This document shows positions 46,259 through 54,527 of a stretch of 64,000 bases of DNA, in pieces. Origin of the DNA: Bacteroides faecis MAJ27 (GTDB taxonomy: Bacteria > Bacteroidota > Bacteroidia > Bacteroidales > Bacteroidaceae); contig NZ_FNNN01000025.1 in NCBI RefSeq assembly GCF_900106755.1, forward strand, positions 1 to 64,000. The letters run 5' to 3'. How positions within the stretch are numbered: position 1 is the first letter of the stretch; each line of letters opens with the position of its first letter. Both the position numbers and the translations under genes were made by a program. A model generated the notes under the pieces. That model did not search any database, was not told the origin of the DNA, and saw nothing but the letters and a program-made list of their open reading frames with translations.

Positions 46259-46342
46259 GTGCCACTCCGTTGTCACACTTGTGCCAAGGGCTTGGCACGG
46301 TTGTGCCAAAGGCGTGGCACAGTTGTGCCAAAGGCGCGGCAC
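46259..46342. repeat. Array of four 22-bp-spaced palindromes (GTGCCA-N6-TGGCAC)
   Basis: Units begin at 46259, 46281, 46303 and 46325, exactly 22 bp apart, each 18 nt with a 4-nt linker. Examples are GTGCCAAGGGCTTGGCAC and GTGCCAAAGGCGTGGCAC; the first (GTGCCACTCCGTTGTCAC) is degenerate. The array begins 47 bases after the hybrid kinase stop and has no T-run. It has the same architecture as the array at 5381-5596 with quite different arms. Confidence 0.9.
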
Positions 46343-46416
46343 AGACATAGGCTAGTAGTAAAAAGAGAAGATGTCGCTGGTTTTCTCACATTTTAGCTCT
46401 TCGACAAACCTTTTTT

Positions 46417-46437
46417 CAAAGTAATTTGTTTACTTTG
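46417..46437 (+). promoter_or_regulatory. Inverted repeat with -7-like box upstream of tamB
   Basis: CAAAGTAA (46417-46424) and TTACTTTG (46430-46437) form a perfect 8-bp dyad. The right arm resembles the -7 consensus with one mismatch and lies 28 bases before ATG 46465. It could be a promoter with an overlapping operator. Confidence 0.35.
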
Positions 46438-46464
46438 TATCACTTTTACACTGACACATCCTGC

Positions 46465-49400
46465 ATGAAACGAAAATGGATAAGACGGGTGAGCTGGATA
46501 TTGCTTACTCCTATAATACTTTTTGTAATACTAATGGTATTACTTTATATACCGCCTGTTCAGAATCTTTTGCGACGGGAGGTTACTGCGTATGCTTCTA
46601 AGGCAACCGGAATGCAGATTCAGGTAGAACGGATAGACCTTCGTTTCCCGTTAAATCTGTTGGTACGGGGAGTGGAAGTCATACAGCAGCCGGATACTTT
46701 ATTGTCTTTGGAAAGCCTGAATGTTCGCGTACAGGCATGGCCGTTATTAAAGGGAAAAGTAGAAGTGGACGATGTCACTTTGAGTCAGGTGGCGGTTAAT
46801 TCTGCCGACCTGATAGAAGGAATGCAGATAAAAGGCGTTCTGGGACGTTTCTTCCTGCAAAGTCATGGAGTCGATTTATCTAATGAAACAGCAGTTGTCA
46901 ACCGGGCGGAGTTATCCGATACCCATATACAACTCTTGATGAATGATACCACGACTACTCCCAAAGATACGACGGCGTCCGCGCCTGTGAATTGGAAGGT
47001 GGACCTTCATCAGCTGAAGTTGAAGAATATATCATTCGATATGCAACTGCCTGCCGATTCCCTGAAGATGGCAGCCTATATAGGTGAAGCGACTGTTGAC
47101 GATGCCAAAGCGGATTTAAAGAACCAGTTCTATGGGTTGAGGCAGTTTCTTTTGTCGGGTGCCTCTGCCAGTTATGATACCGGAGAAGCCGGTCCGGCAG
47201 AAGGTTTTGACGCTTCCCATATGGCAGTCCGGAACATCCGTATCGGTCTGGACTCGTTGCTCTACGAAGGCAGAAACATGAATGCCGTCATTCGCGAAAT
47301 AACCATGGAAGAACGTTCGGGACTGAGCATTACGTCGCTGACAGGACGACTCTTTTCTAATGATTCTATTATCCGTATTCCTGATTTGAAGCTGCAAACT
47401 CCTCATTCAGAGATCAATTTATCCGCCCAGACTTATTGGGAACTTGTGAACATTCCGACGACAGGCCGTTTATCCGCCAATTTTAGTGCCTATATAGGCA
47501 AGGAAGACGTCATGCTTTTTGCCGGCGGATTGCCTCAGACGTTCAAAGAAGCATATCCGTTCCGTCCGTTAGTGGTGCGTGCCGGTACGGATGGAAATCT
47601 GAAAGAAATGCAGATTTCACGTTTCACTGTAGATCTGCCGGGTGCTTTCTCGCTGAAAGGAGGAGGTATTTTGGAGAACCTGACAGACAGTTTGAGGCGT
47701 TCGGGTACTATTGGTCTGGATATGGTCACTCAAAATCTGAACTTTCTGACGGGACTGACCGGAGTGACACCCGATGGCTCTCTGGTGGTTCCAGATAGTA
47801 TGAGCCTTAAAATGAAGATGGAGATGAACGGGCCTCAGTATAAGGCAAAGCTTGACCTTAAAGAAGGTAAAGGCAGCATGAATGTAAATGCTGCATTAAA
47901 TAGCTTGACAGAGGTCTATACAGCTGACTTAAAAATAAATGACCTGCAGCTTCATAATTTCCTTCCGAAAGACTCAATCTATGAACTGTCTCTTTCGGCA
48001 GATGCCGCTGGTAGAGGATTGGATGTTATGTCTTTCCATTCTTTTGCCAAGCTGAATCTCTCCTTGGATCAACTTCATTATGCCCGCTACCATCTTTCAA
48101 ATGTCCATTTGACGGGAAATCTCAAAGGCGCTTTGGCGACGGCTCAGCTTACCAGTGACAATGAGCTTCTGAAAATGACTGCTAATGCAGAATATAATTT
48201 AGCTCACAGTTATCCGGATGGAAAAGTAACCGTTGACGTCACCCAGCTTGATTTGCACGAACTGGGGCTTATACCGAAGCCGATGAAGCGTCCGCTGGCA
48301 TTCAATTTAAGCGGAGAGGCACGGCAGAACCGTGTTTTCACCTATTTCACATCCGGTGATATGAAACTGAATCTGAGTGCCCGTGCCGGTGTATATCCGC
48401 TGATTCGTCAGTCTACCCGTTTTGTCGACGTGCTGATGAAACAGATAGATGAAAAGTTATTGGATCATGCTGCTTTGCGTGAGGCATTGCCGTCCGCCAT
48501 TTTCTCTTTCTCGGCAGGGAAGGAGAATCCGTTGGCATATTATATGGCAATGAAAAATATATCTTTCCATGATGCCTCCATGAAATTTGGCACAGCCCCC
48601 GATTGGGGAATCAATGGAAAAGCAGCCATTCACGCCTTGAAAGTGGATACCTTGCAGTTGGATACTGTCTTCTTCACGGTCAAGCAAGATACCACCCGCA
48701 TGAACCTGCGTGCCGGAGTCATTAACGGACCGAAGAATCCCCAATTCTCTTTCACTACGATTCTGACAGGAGAGATTCGTGACCGTGATGCCGAACTGAT
48801 AGCAGAATATAAGAATGGAAAAGGAGAAACCGGTGTATTGCTTGGTGTCAATGCCCGTCCGCTGGTTGGAGGACGCGGGAAAGGAGACGGACTGGCTTTT
48901 ACGCTGATTCCGGCAGAACCGATTATTGCATTCCGTAAATTTCATTTCAATGAGAATCACAACTGGATATATCTGCATAAGAATATGCGTGTCTACGCCA
49001 ATGTGGATATGTGGGATGATGAAGGCATGGGATTCCGTGTCCATTCGGTAGAGGGGGATACGGTTTCTTTACAGAATATTGATGTTGAAATCCGGAGAAT
49101 CCGTCTGGATGAAATAACGAGCGTACTGCCTTATTTCCCCGAAATAACCGGATTATTCTCAGCCGAAGCACACTACATACAGACGGAAAAAGACCTTCAG
49201 CTTTCTGCGGAAGCATCTATTGATGAACTGACTTATGAACGCCAGCGTATTGGTGATGTCACTCTGGGAGCTACGTGGTTACCGGGTGAGCAGGGAAAGC
49301 AGTATCTGAACGCTTATCTGAATCATGATAAAGTAGAAGTACTGGTAGCAGACGGTAAGCTGCTCCCTACTTCGACGGGTAAGGATAGCCTGGAAGTAAA

Positions 49401-50976
49401 TACGACGCTGGAACACTTCCCGCTGCATATAGCCAATGTCTTTATCCCCGACGAACTTGTTACGCTTGCCGGTGATATGGACGGAGAACTGAGCATTACG
49501 GGTAGTACCGAACAACCTTTAATCAACGGCGAACTGATACTGGACAGCGTATCTGTCCTGTCACGCCAGTATGGTGCTAACTTCCTGTTTGATAACCGCC
49601 CTGTACAATTGAAGAACAATCGTCTGATCTTTGATAAGTTCGCCATTTACACCACAGGAAAGAATCCGTTTACGATTGACGGTTATGTCGATTTCCGGGA
49701 TATGTCCCGCCCGATGGCAAGTCTGAACCTGTTGGCGGAGAACTATACCTTATTGAATGCAAAGCGCACCCGTGAGAGCCTTGTCTACGGAAAGGTATTC
49801 GCTGATTTGCGGGCAACTATAAAAGGACCATTGGACGGATTGAATATGCGTGGCAATCTGAATCTGTTAGGCAACACGGACGTTTCCTATGTGCTGACCG
49901 ATTCACCGTTGACTGTGCAGGACCGTCTGGGAAGTCTGGTGACATTTACTTCATTCAGCGATACCACCACAGTTGTCCGCCAGGAAGTGCCTACGGTGTC
50001 TTTGGGGGGGCTGGATATGGTAATGATGGTTCATATTGACCCTTCTGTCCGCGTGAAAGTGGATTTGGATGCAAGCAATGATAACCGTGTCGAGCTGGAA
50101 GGAGGCGGTGATCTTTCGATGAAGTATACTCCGCAGGGCGACCTGACCCTGACCGGACGTTACACCCTGAGCGGTGGATTGATGAAGTATTCCTTGCCTA
50201 TCATTGCTGTCAAAGAATTTGCCATTGATAACGGCAGTTACGTAGAATGGACCGGAAACCCGATGGACCCCATGCTGAACTTCAAGGCGACCGACCGTAT
50301 CCGTGCTTCCGTGTCCGAAGGAGAGAATGGAGGAACGCGAATGGTTAACTTTGATGTTTCCATTGTCGTGAAGAACCGGCTGGATAATCTTTCTTTTGCG
50401 TTTGATGTAGCAGCTCCGGAAGATGCGACCATACAGAATGAACTGACTGCTATGGGAGCAGAAGAGCGGGGAAAACAGGCGCTTTATATCATGTTGATGA
50501 AAACTTATCTCGGCACCGGACCGATTGGCGGCGGAGGGGGCGGCCTCGGCAAGTTGAATATGGGTTCTGCCCTGAATTCCGTGTTGAGCAGTCAGATAAA
50601 CTCGCTGATGGGTAACCTGAAGAATGCAAGCGTTTCTGTAGGTGTCGAAGATCATGATGCCTCGGATACTGGCGGCAAGCGTACGGACTATAGTTTCCGT
50701 TATTCACAACGCCTCTTTAACAACCGTTTCCAGATTGTGATCGGCGGTAAGGTATCTACAGGAGAGAATGCGACGAATGATGCCGAGTCCTTCATTGATA
50801 ATATCTCTTTGGAATATCGTCTGGATCGTACGGGAACCCGTTATGTCCGTTTATTCTATGATAAAAACTACGAAAGTGTACTCGAAGGGGAGATTACGGA
50901 AACCGGAGTCGGTCTGGTACTTCGCAAGAAACTGGACAAACTCAGTGAACTGTTCATCTTTAAGAAAAAGAAGTAA
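46465..50976 (+). CDS. tamB: TamB-like translocation and assembly module protein
   Basis: I choose ATG 46465 (MKRKWIRRVSW), giving 1503 residues; the in-frame ATG at 46426 lies inside the upstream dyad. One N-terminal membrane helix (about 8-30) anchors it in the inner membrane. The rest is a long series of amphipathic beta repeats (AsmA-like), ending in the DUF490/TamB domain (about 1150-1490, including GGDLSMKYTPQGDLTLTGRY and VEWTGNPMDPMLNFKA). TamB spans the periplasm and works with a TamA partner in outer-membrane protein insertion and probably lipid transport. The next gene is that partner, two bases downstream. Confidence 0.93.
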   Translation: MKRKWIRRVSWILLTPIILFVILMVLLYIPPVQNLLRREVTAYASKATGMQIQVERIDLRFPLNLLVRGVEVIQQPDTLLSLESLNVRVQAWPLLKGKVEVDDVTLSQVAVNSADLIEGMQIKGVLGRFFLQSHGVDLSNETAVVNRAELSDTHIQLLMNDTTTTPKDTTASAPVNWKVDLHQLKLKNISFDMQLPADSLKMAAYIGEATVDDAKADLKNQFYGLRQFLLSGASASYDTGEAGPAEGFDASHMAVRNIRIGLDSLLYEGRNMNAVIREITMEERSGLSITSLTGRLFSNDSIIRIPDLKLQTPHSEINLSAQTYWELVNIPTTGRLSANFSAYIGKEDVMLFAGGLPQTFKEAYPFRPLVVRAGTDGNLKEMQISRFTVDLPGAFSLKGGGILENLTDSLRRSGTIGLDMVTQNLNFLTGLTGVTPDGSLVVPDSMSLKMKMEMNGPQYKAKLDLKEGKGSMNVNAALNSLTEVYTADLKINDLQLHNFLPKDSIYELSLSADAAGRGLDVMSFHSFAKLNLSLDQLHYARYHLSNVHLTGNLKGALATAQLTSDNELLKMTANAEYNLAHSYPDGKVTVDVTQLDLHELGLIPKPMKRPLAFNLSGEARQNRVFTYFTSGDMKLNLSARAGVYPLIRQSTRFVDVLMKQIDEKLLDHAALREALPSAIFSFSAGKENPLAYYMAMKNISFHDASMKFGTAPDWGINGKAAIHALKVDTLQLDTVFFTVKQDTTRMNLRAGVINGPKNPQFSFTTILTGEIRDRDAELIAEYKNGKGETGVLLGVNARPLVGGRGKGDGLAFTLIPAEPIIAFRKFHFNENHNWIYLHKNMRVYANVDMWDDEGMGFRVHSVEGDTVSLQNIDVEIRRIRLDEITSVLPYFPEITGLFSAEAHYIQTEKDLQLSAEASIDELTYERQRIGDVTLGATWLPGEQGKQYLNAYLNHDKVEVLVADGKLLPTSTGKDSLEVNTTLEHFPLHIANVFIPDELVTLAGDMDGELSITGSTEQPLINGELILDSVSVLSRQYGANFLFDNRPVQLKNNRLIFDKFAIYTTGKNPFTIDGYVDFRDMSRPMASLNLLAENYTLLNAKRTRESLVYGKVFADLRATIKGPLDGLNMRGNLNLLGNTDVSYVLTDSPLTVQDRLGSLVTFTSFSDTTTVVRQEVPTVSLGGLDMVMMVHIDPSVRVKVDLDASNDNRVELEGGGDLSMKYTPQGDLTLTGRYTLSGGLMKYSLPIIAVKEFAIDNGSYVEWTGNPMDPMLNFKATDRIRASVSEGENGGTRMVNFDVSIVVKNRLDNLSFAFDVAAPEDATIQNELTAMGAEERGKQALYIMLMKTYLGTGPIGGGGGGLGKLNMGSALNSVLSSQINSLMGNLKNASVSVGVEDHDASDTGGKRTDYSFRYSQRLFNNRFQIVIGGKVSTGENATNDAESFIDNISLEYRLDRTGTRYVRLFYDKNYESVLEGEITETGVGLVLRKKLDKLSELFIFKKKK

Positions 50977-50978
50977 GA

Positions 50979-53345
50979 ATGAAAGATATACGTATTAACA
51001 TATTAGCAGGCTGGCTGATCAGTGTAGTCTTGTTTTCGGCTTGTTCGGTGACGAAACATCTGCCCGAAGGTGAAATTCTCTATACCGGAGGAAAAACGGT
51101 GGTTGTCAATAAATCATCGACACGGGTTGGCGAAACAGCTTTGACGGAAATCAATGCAGCTTTGGCCAAAACTCCCAGTACTACCTTGCTGGGAGGCTTT
51201 CTGCCTATTCCTTTTAAAATGTGGATGTATAACGACTTTGTGAAGTATAAGAAAGGATTCGGCAAATGGATGTTTAACCGCTTTGCCGCCAATCCTCCCG
51301 TGTTTATTTCTACGGTCAATCCCGAAGTGCGTGTCAAGGTAGCTACCAATCTGCTCCGTGATTATGGATATTTCAATGGAAAGGTGACTTGCGAAACATT
51401 GGTTGATAAGAAAGACAGTCTGAAAGCAAGTCTTCTCTATACGGTAGATATGAAGAATCCTTATTTTATTGATACCGTTTATTATCAGCGTTTCACTCCC
51501 CAGACTCTGAAGATTATGGAACGTGGGCGTCGTATGTCCTACATTACCCCCGGCGAACAGTTTAATGTGGTCGATTTGGATGAAGAACGTTCCCGCATCA
51601 GTGCTCTTTTGCGTAACCGCGGATATTTTTTCTTCCGTCCGGATTATATGACTTATCAGGCGGACACCACTTTAGTGCCCGGCGGTCATATCAGCCTTCG
51701 CCTGATTCCTGTTCCGGGTTTGCCTACTGCTGCCCAACGTGCTTATTATGTGGGAGACGCTTCGGTATATCTTTTCGGAAAGAATGGAGAAGCTCCTAAC
51801 GACAGTATCTTGTATAAGAATCTGAATATTCACTATTATGATAAGTTGCGGGTTCGTCCTAATATGCTTTATCGGTGGATGAATTATCAACAATTTGTGC
51901 GGAGCAAACAGATGAGAGCTTCCAACCGTACTCGCCTTTATAGCCAGTACCGTCAGGAACAGGTTCAGGAGAAACTGAGCCAGCTGGGTATATTCAGCTA
52001 TCTTGATATGCAATATGCTCCCAGAGATACGACAGCCGCTTGTGATACGCTGGATGTCACTATGCAGGCTACGTTTGCCAAACCGCTGGATGCAGAACTG
52101 GAACTGAACGTGGTAACGAAGAGTAATGACCAGACTGGCCCCGGTGCTTCTTTTGGTGTCACCCGTAATAATGTATTCGGAGGTGGCGAAAGCTGGAATG
52201 TCAAATTGAAAGGATCTTACGAATGGCAAACCGGAGGCGGAGAGAAGAGCTCGCTGATGAACAGTTGGGAAATGGGACTTTCTACCTCTCTGACTTTTCC
52301 GAGAGTCGTTTTCCCGCATTTGGGTAAACGGGAATTTGACTTCCCCGCTACGACGACTTTCCGTTTGTATATCAATCAGTTGAACCGGGCTAAATACTAT
52401 AAACTGCTGTCCTTCGGGGGCAATGCTACATACGATTTCCAGCCTTCCCGTACCAGCAGGCACAGTATTACCCCTTTTAAACTGACATTTAATGTCTTGC
52501 AGCATCAGTCTGAGGATTTTAAAGAAATAGCTGAAGCTAATCCTGCACTGTATGTCAGTCTTAGGAACCAGTTTATTCCGGCGATGGAATATACGTATAC
52601 GTATGACAATGCTTCGGTCCGCCGGATAAAGAACCCTATCTGGTGGCAGTCTACCGTCACTTCGGCGGGTAATATCACTTCCCTTATTTACCGTGCTTTT
52701 GGCAAGCCGTTCAATGAAGAGGATAAGAGTTTGCTGGGGGCTCCGTTTGCACAGTTTGTGAAGTTGAATACGGAGTTGCGTCATTTGTGGAACATAGATA
52801 AGAATAATGCGATAGCCAGCCGCATGGCAGTAGGTGCACTGTTTACTTATGGCAATGCCACGATAGCTCCCTATAGTGAACAATTTTATGTAGGTGGTGC
52901 CAATAGTATCCGTGCTTTTACAGTGCGCAGCGTCGGTCCGGGCGGTTATCATCCGGAAGAGGGAAAATATTCCTATCTCGATCAGACAGGAACCTTCCGT
53001 TTTGAGGCGAACGTGGAATATCGTTTCCGCATTTTCAAGAGTTTTTGGGGAGCCACTTTTCTGGATGCCGGAAACGTGTGGTTATTGCGTAAGGACAGGA
53101 AACTTTTAGCTGATGGAACAGAAGCACGCCCCAATTCACAACTTCGTCTGAAAACTTTTCCTAAACAAATCGCTTTGGGAACCGGTGTCGGTATCCGTTA
53201 TGACATGGATATTCTTGTATTCCGTCTCGACTTTGGTATTCCTCTGCATCTGCCTTATGATACGGACCGTAGCGGTTATTATAATGTAACCGGAGCTTTC
53301 TTAAAGAATTTGGGAATACATTTTGCTATCGGTTACCCGTTCTAA
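50979..53345 (+). CDS. tamL: TamL: lipidated TamA/BamA-family outer-membrane assembly protein
   Basis: The 788-residue protein has a lipobox (LFSAC, modified C22), POTRA-like domains (about 25-330, with VATNLLRDYGYFNGKV and ISALLRNRGYFFFRPDY) and an Omp85 barrel. The barrel carries GPGASFGVTRNNVFGGGE and the conserved FYVGGANSIRAFTVRSVGPG block, and ends in a strand with terminal phenylalanine. The lipid anchor distinguishes Bacteroidetes TamL from proteobacterial TamA. It starts two bases after tamB, so the pair is translationally coupled and likely acts as one complex. Confidence 0.92.
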   Translation: MKDIRINILAGWLISVVLFSACSVTKHLPEGEILYTGGKTVVVNKSSTRVGETALTEINAALAKTPSTTLLGGFLPIPFKMWMYNDFVKYKKGFGKWMFNRFAANPPVFISTVNPEVRVKVATNLLRDYGYFNGKVTCETLVDKKDSLKASLLYTVDMKNPYFIDTVYYQRFTPQTLKIMERGRRMSYITPGEQFNVVDLDEERSRISALLRNRGYFFFRPDYMTYQADTTLVPGGHISLRLIPVPGLPTAAQRAYYVGDASVYLFGKNGEAPNDSILYKNLNIHYYDKLRVRPNMLYRWMNYQQFVRSKQMRASNRTRLYSQYRQEQVQEKLSQLGIFSYLDMQYAPRDTTAACDTLDVTMQATFAKPLDAELELNVVTKSNDQTGPGASFGVTRNNVFGGGESWNVKLKGSYEWQTGGGEKSSLMNSWEMGLSTSLTFPRVVFPHLGKREFDFPATTTFRLYINQLNRAKYYKLLSFGGNATYDFQPSRTSRHSITPFKLTFNVLQHQSEDFKEIAEANPALYVSLRNQFIPAMEYTYTYDNASVRRIKNPIWWQSTVTSAGNITSLIYRAFGKPFNEEDKSLLGAPFAQFVKLNTELRHLWNIDKNNAIASRMAVGALFTYGNATIAPYSEQFYVGGANSIRAFTVRSVGPGGYHPEEGKYSYLDQTGTFRFEANVEYRFRIFKSFWGATFLDAGNVWLLRKDRKLLADGTEARPNSQLRLKTFPKQIALGTGVGIRYDMDILVFRLDFGIPLHLPYDTDRSGYYNVTGAFLKNLGIHFAIGYPF

Positions 53346-53413
53346 TGAATGATTTTTGTACGATATTAGTGAAGAATGATTGATATTTGTCCTGTTGGAT
53401 TCAACTATTTTCG

Positions 53414-53421
53414 TAAATTTG
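53414..53421 (+). promoter_or_regulatory. Candidate -7 element for the nucleotidyltransferase gene
   Basis: TAAATTTG matches TAnnTTTG, 53 bases before ATG 53474. A TTTG at 53386-53389 is 24 bases upstream, slightly beyond the usual 19-21. Confidence 0.45.
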
Positions 53422-53473
53422 CAACGAAATCTGATGCCGTTGACATCACTAACCTTTTAATATTACACAATTT

Positions 53474-54385
53474 ATGAAACCAACTTTATTCTTATTGGCT
53501 GCTGGTATGGGTAGCCGTTATGGAGGCTTGAAACAATTGGACGGACTGGGTCCGAATGGCGAAACTATTATGGATTACTCTATCTATGATGCTATCAATG
53601 CCGGTTTTGGTAAGCTTGTATTTGTAATCCGCAAAGATTTTGAACAGGATTTCCGCGAAAAGATTATTTCTAAATACGAAGGCCATATTCCTTGCGAATT
53701 GGTATTCCAGTCTATCAATGATCTTCCGGAAGGCTTCACATGTCCGGCAGACCGTACAAAACCATGGGGTACAAACCATGCGGTAATGATGGGAGCTGAT
53801 GTGATTAGTGAACCGTTTGCGGTAATCAACTGTGATGACTTCTATGGTCGTGACTCATTTCAGGTAATGGGCAAATTCCTGTCTGCTCTTCCCGAAAACT
53901 CCAAGAACGTTTATTCAATGGTAGGCTTCCGTGTAGGAAATACCTTGAGCGAAAGCGGTACGGTATCTCGCGGTATCTGCGGTACAGATGCCAACAACTT
54001 GCTGACTTCAGTTGTTGAGCGTACGAAGATTCAACGTATGGACGGAGAAGTAAAATATATCGATGATAACGGTGAATGGACCGCTACTCCTGATACAACT
54101 CCGGTAAGTATGAATTTCTGGGGCTTTACTCCCGACTACTTTGCCTATAGCCAAGAGTTCTTCAAAACATTCCTGAGCGATCCGAAGAACATGGAGAACC
54201 TGAAGAGCGAATTCTTTATCCCATTGATGGTGGATAAATTGATCAATGACGGAACTGCAACTGTGGAAGTTCTGGATACTACCAGCAAATGGTTTGGTGT
54301 GACTTATCCGGAAGACCGTCAGAGCGTAGTAGATAAGATTCAGGCATTGGTAGATGCCGGTGAATATCCTGCTAAATTGTTCTAA
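53474..54385 (+). CDS. Sugar-phosphate nucleotidyltransferase-like protein
   Basis: The 303-residue cytoplasmic protein opens with the nucleotide-binding signature LAAGMGSRYGGLKQLDGLGP (7-26) of the NTP-transferase fold. Metal and sugar site motifs follow: KPWGTNHAVMMG, INCDDFYG and FWGFTPDYF. The family joins a sugar phosphate to a nucleotide (as GalU and RfbA do), but the C-terminal part is not one I can tie to a specific sugar. It is a single-gene unit with its own -7 box and terminator. Confidence 0.85.
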   Translation: MKPTLFLLAAGMGSRYGGLKQLDGLGPNGETIMDYSIYDAINAGFGKLVFVIRKDFEQDFREKIISKYEGHIPCELVFQSINDLPEGFTCPADRTKPWGTNHAVMMGADVISEPFAVINCDDFYGRDSFQVMGKFLSALPENSKNVYSMVGFRVGNTLSESGTVSRGICGTDANNLLTSVVERTKIQRMDGEVKYIDDNGEWTATPDTTPVSMNFWGFTPDYFAYSQEFFKTFLSDPKNMENLKSEFFIPLMVDKLINDGTATVEVLDTTSKWFGVTYPEDRQSVVDKIQALVDAGEYPAKLF

Positions 54386-54410
54386 AGAAAAGCTTTTGAT
54401 AAAGATAGGA

Positions 54411-54442
54411 AGCAGTCATTCATAGGAATGACTGCTTTTTTT
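54411..54442 (+). terminator. Rho-independent terminator after the nucleotidyltransferase
   Basis: AGCAGTCATT (54411-54420) and AATGACTGCT (54427-54436) form a perfect 10-bp stem with a 6-base loop, followed by seven T. It starts 26 bases past the stop. Confidence 0.93.
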
Positions 54443-54488
54443 GTCTGTCATAACGGATAATACTACCCTTTTTCCAATAATTATTCAT

Positions 54489-54496
54489 TATCTTTG
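54489..54496 (+). promoter_or_regulatory. Candidate -7 element that decides the ABC-F start
   Basis: TATCTTTG matches TAnnTTTG. It lies between an upstream in-frame TTG (54441) and the GTG at 54528, so transcripts from here can only use the GTG. Confidence 0.5.
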
Positions 54497-54527
54497 CAAT
54501 CCAAAATCTTATAAATCAGAGACAGAA

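Noticed and set aside
46259..46342. Rho-independent terminator
   Set aside because: The units are stem-forming but there is no T-run after any of them and they are regularly repeated, so I list them as a repeat array.
51672..52952. 426-codon open frame on the minus strand
   Set aside because: It is fully antisense to tamL, and its translation shows no domain or signal peptide.
54441..54527. N-terminal extension of the ABC-F protein
   Set aside because: It starts at a TTG within the preceding terminator's T-run and upstream of the likely promoter; the ABC domain begins right after the GTG at 54528.
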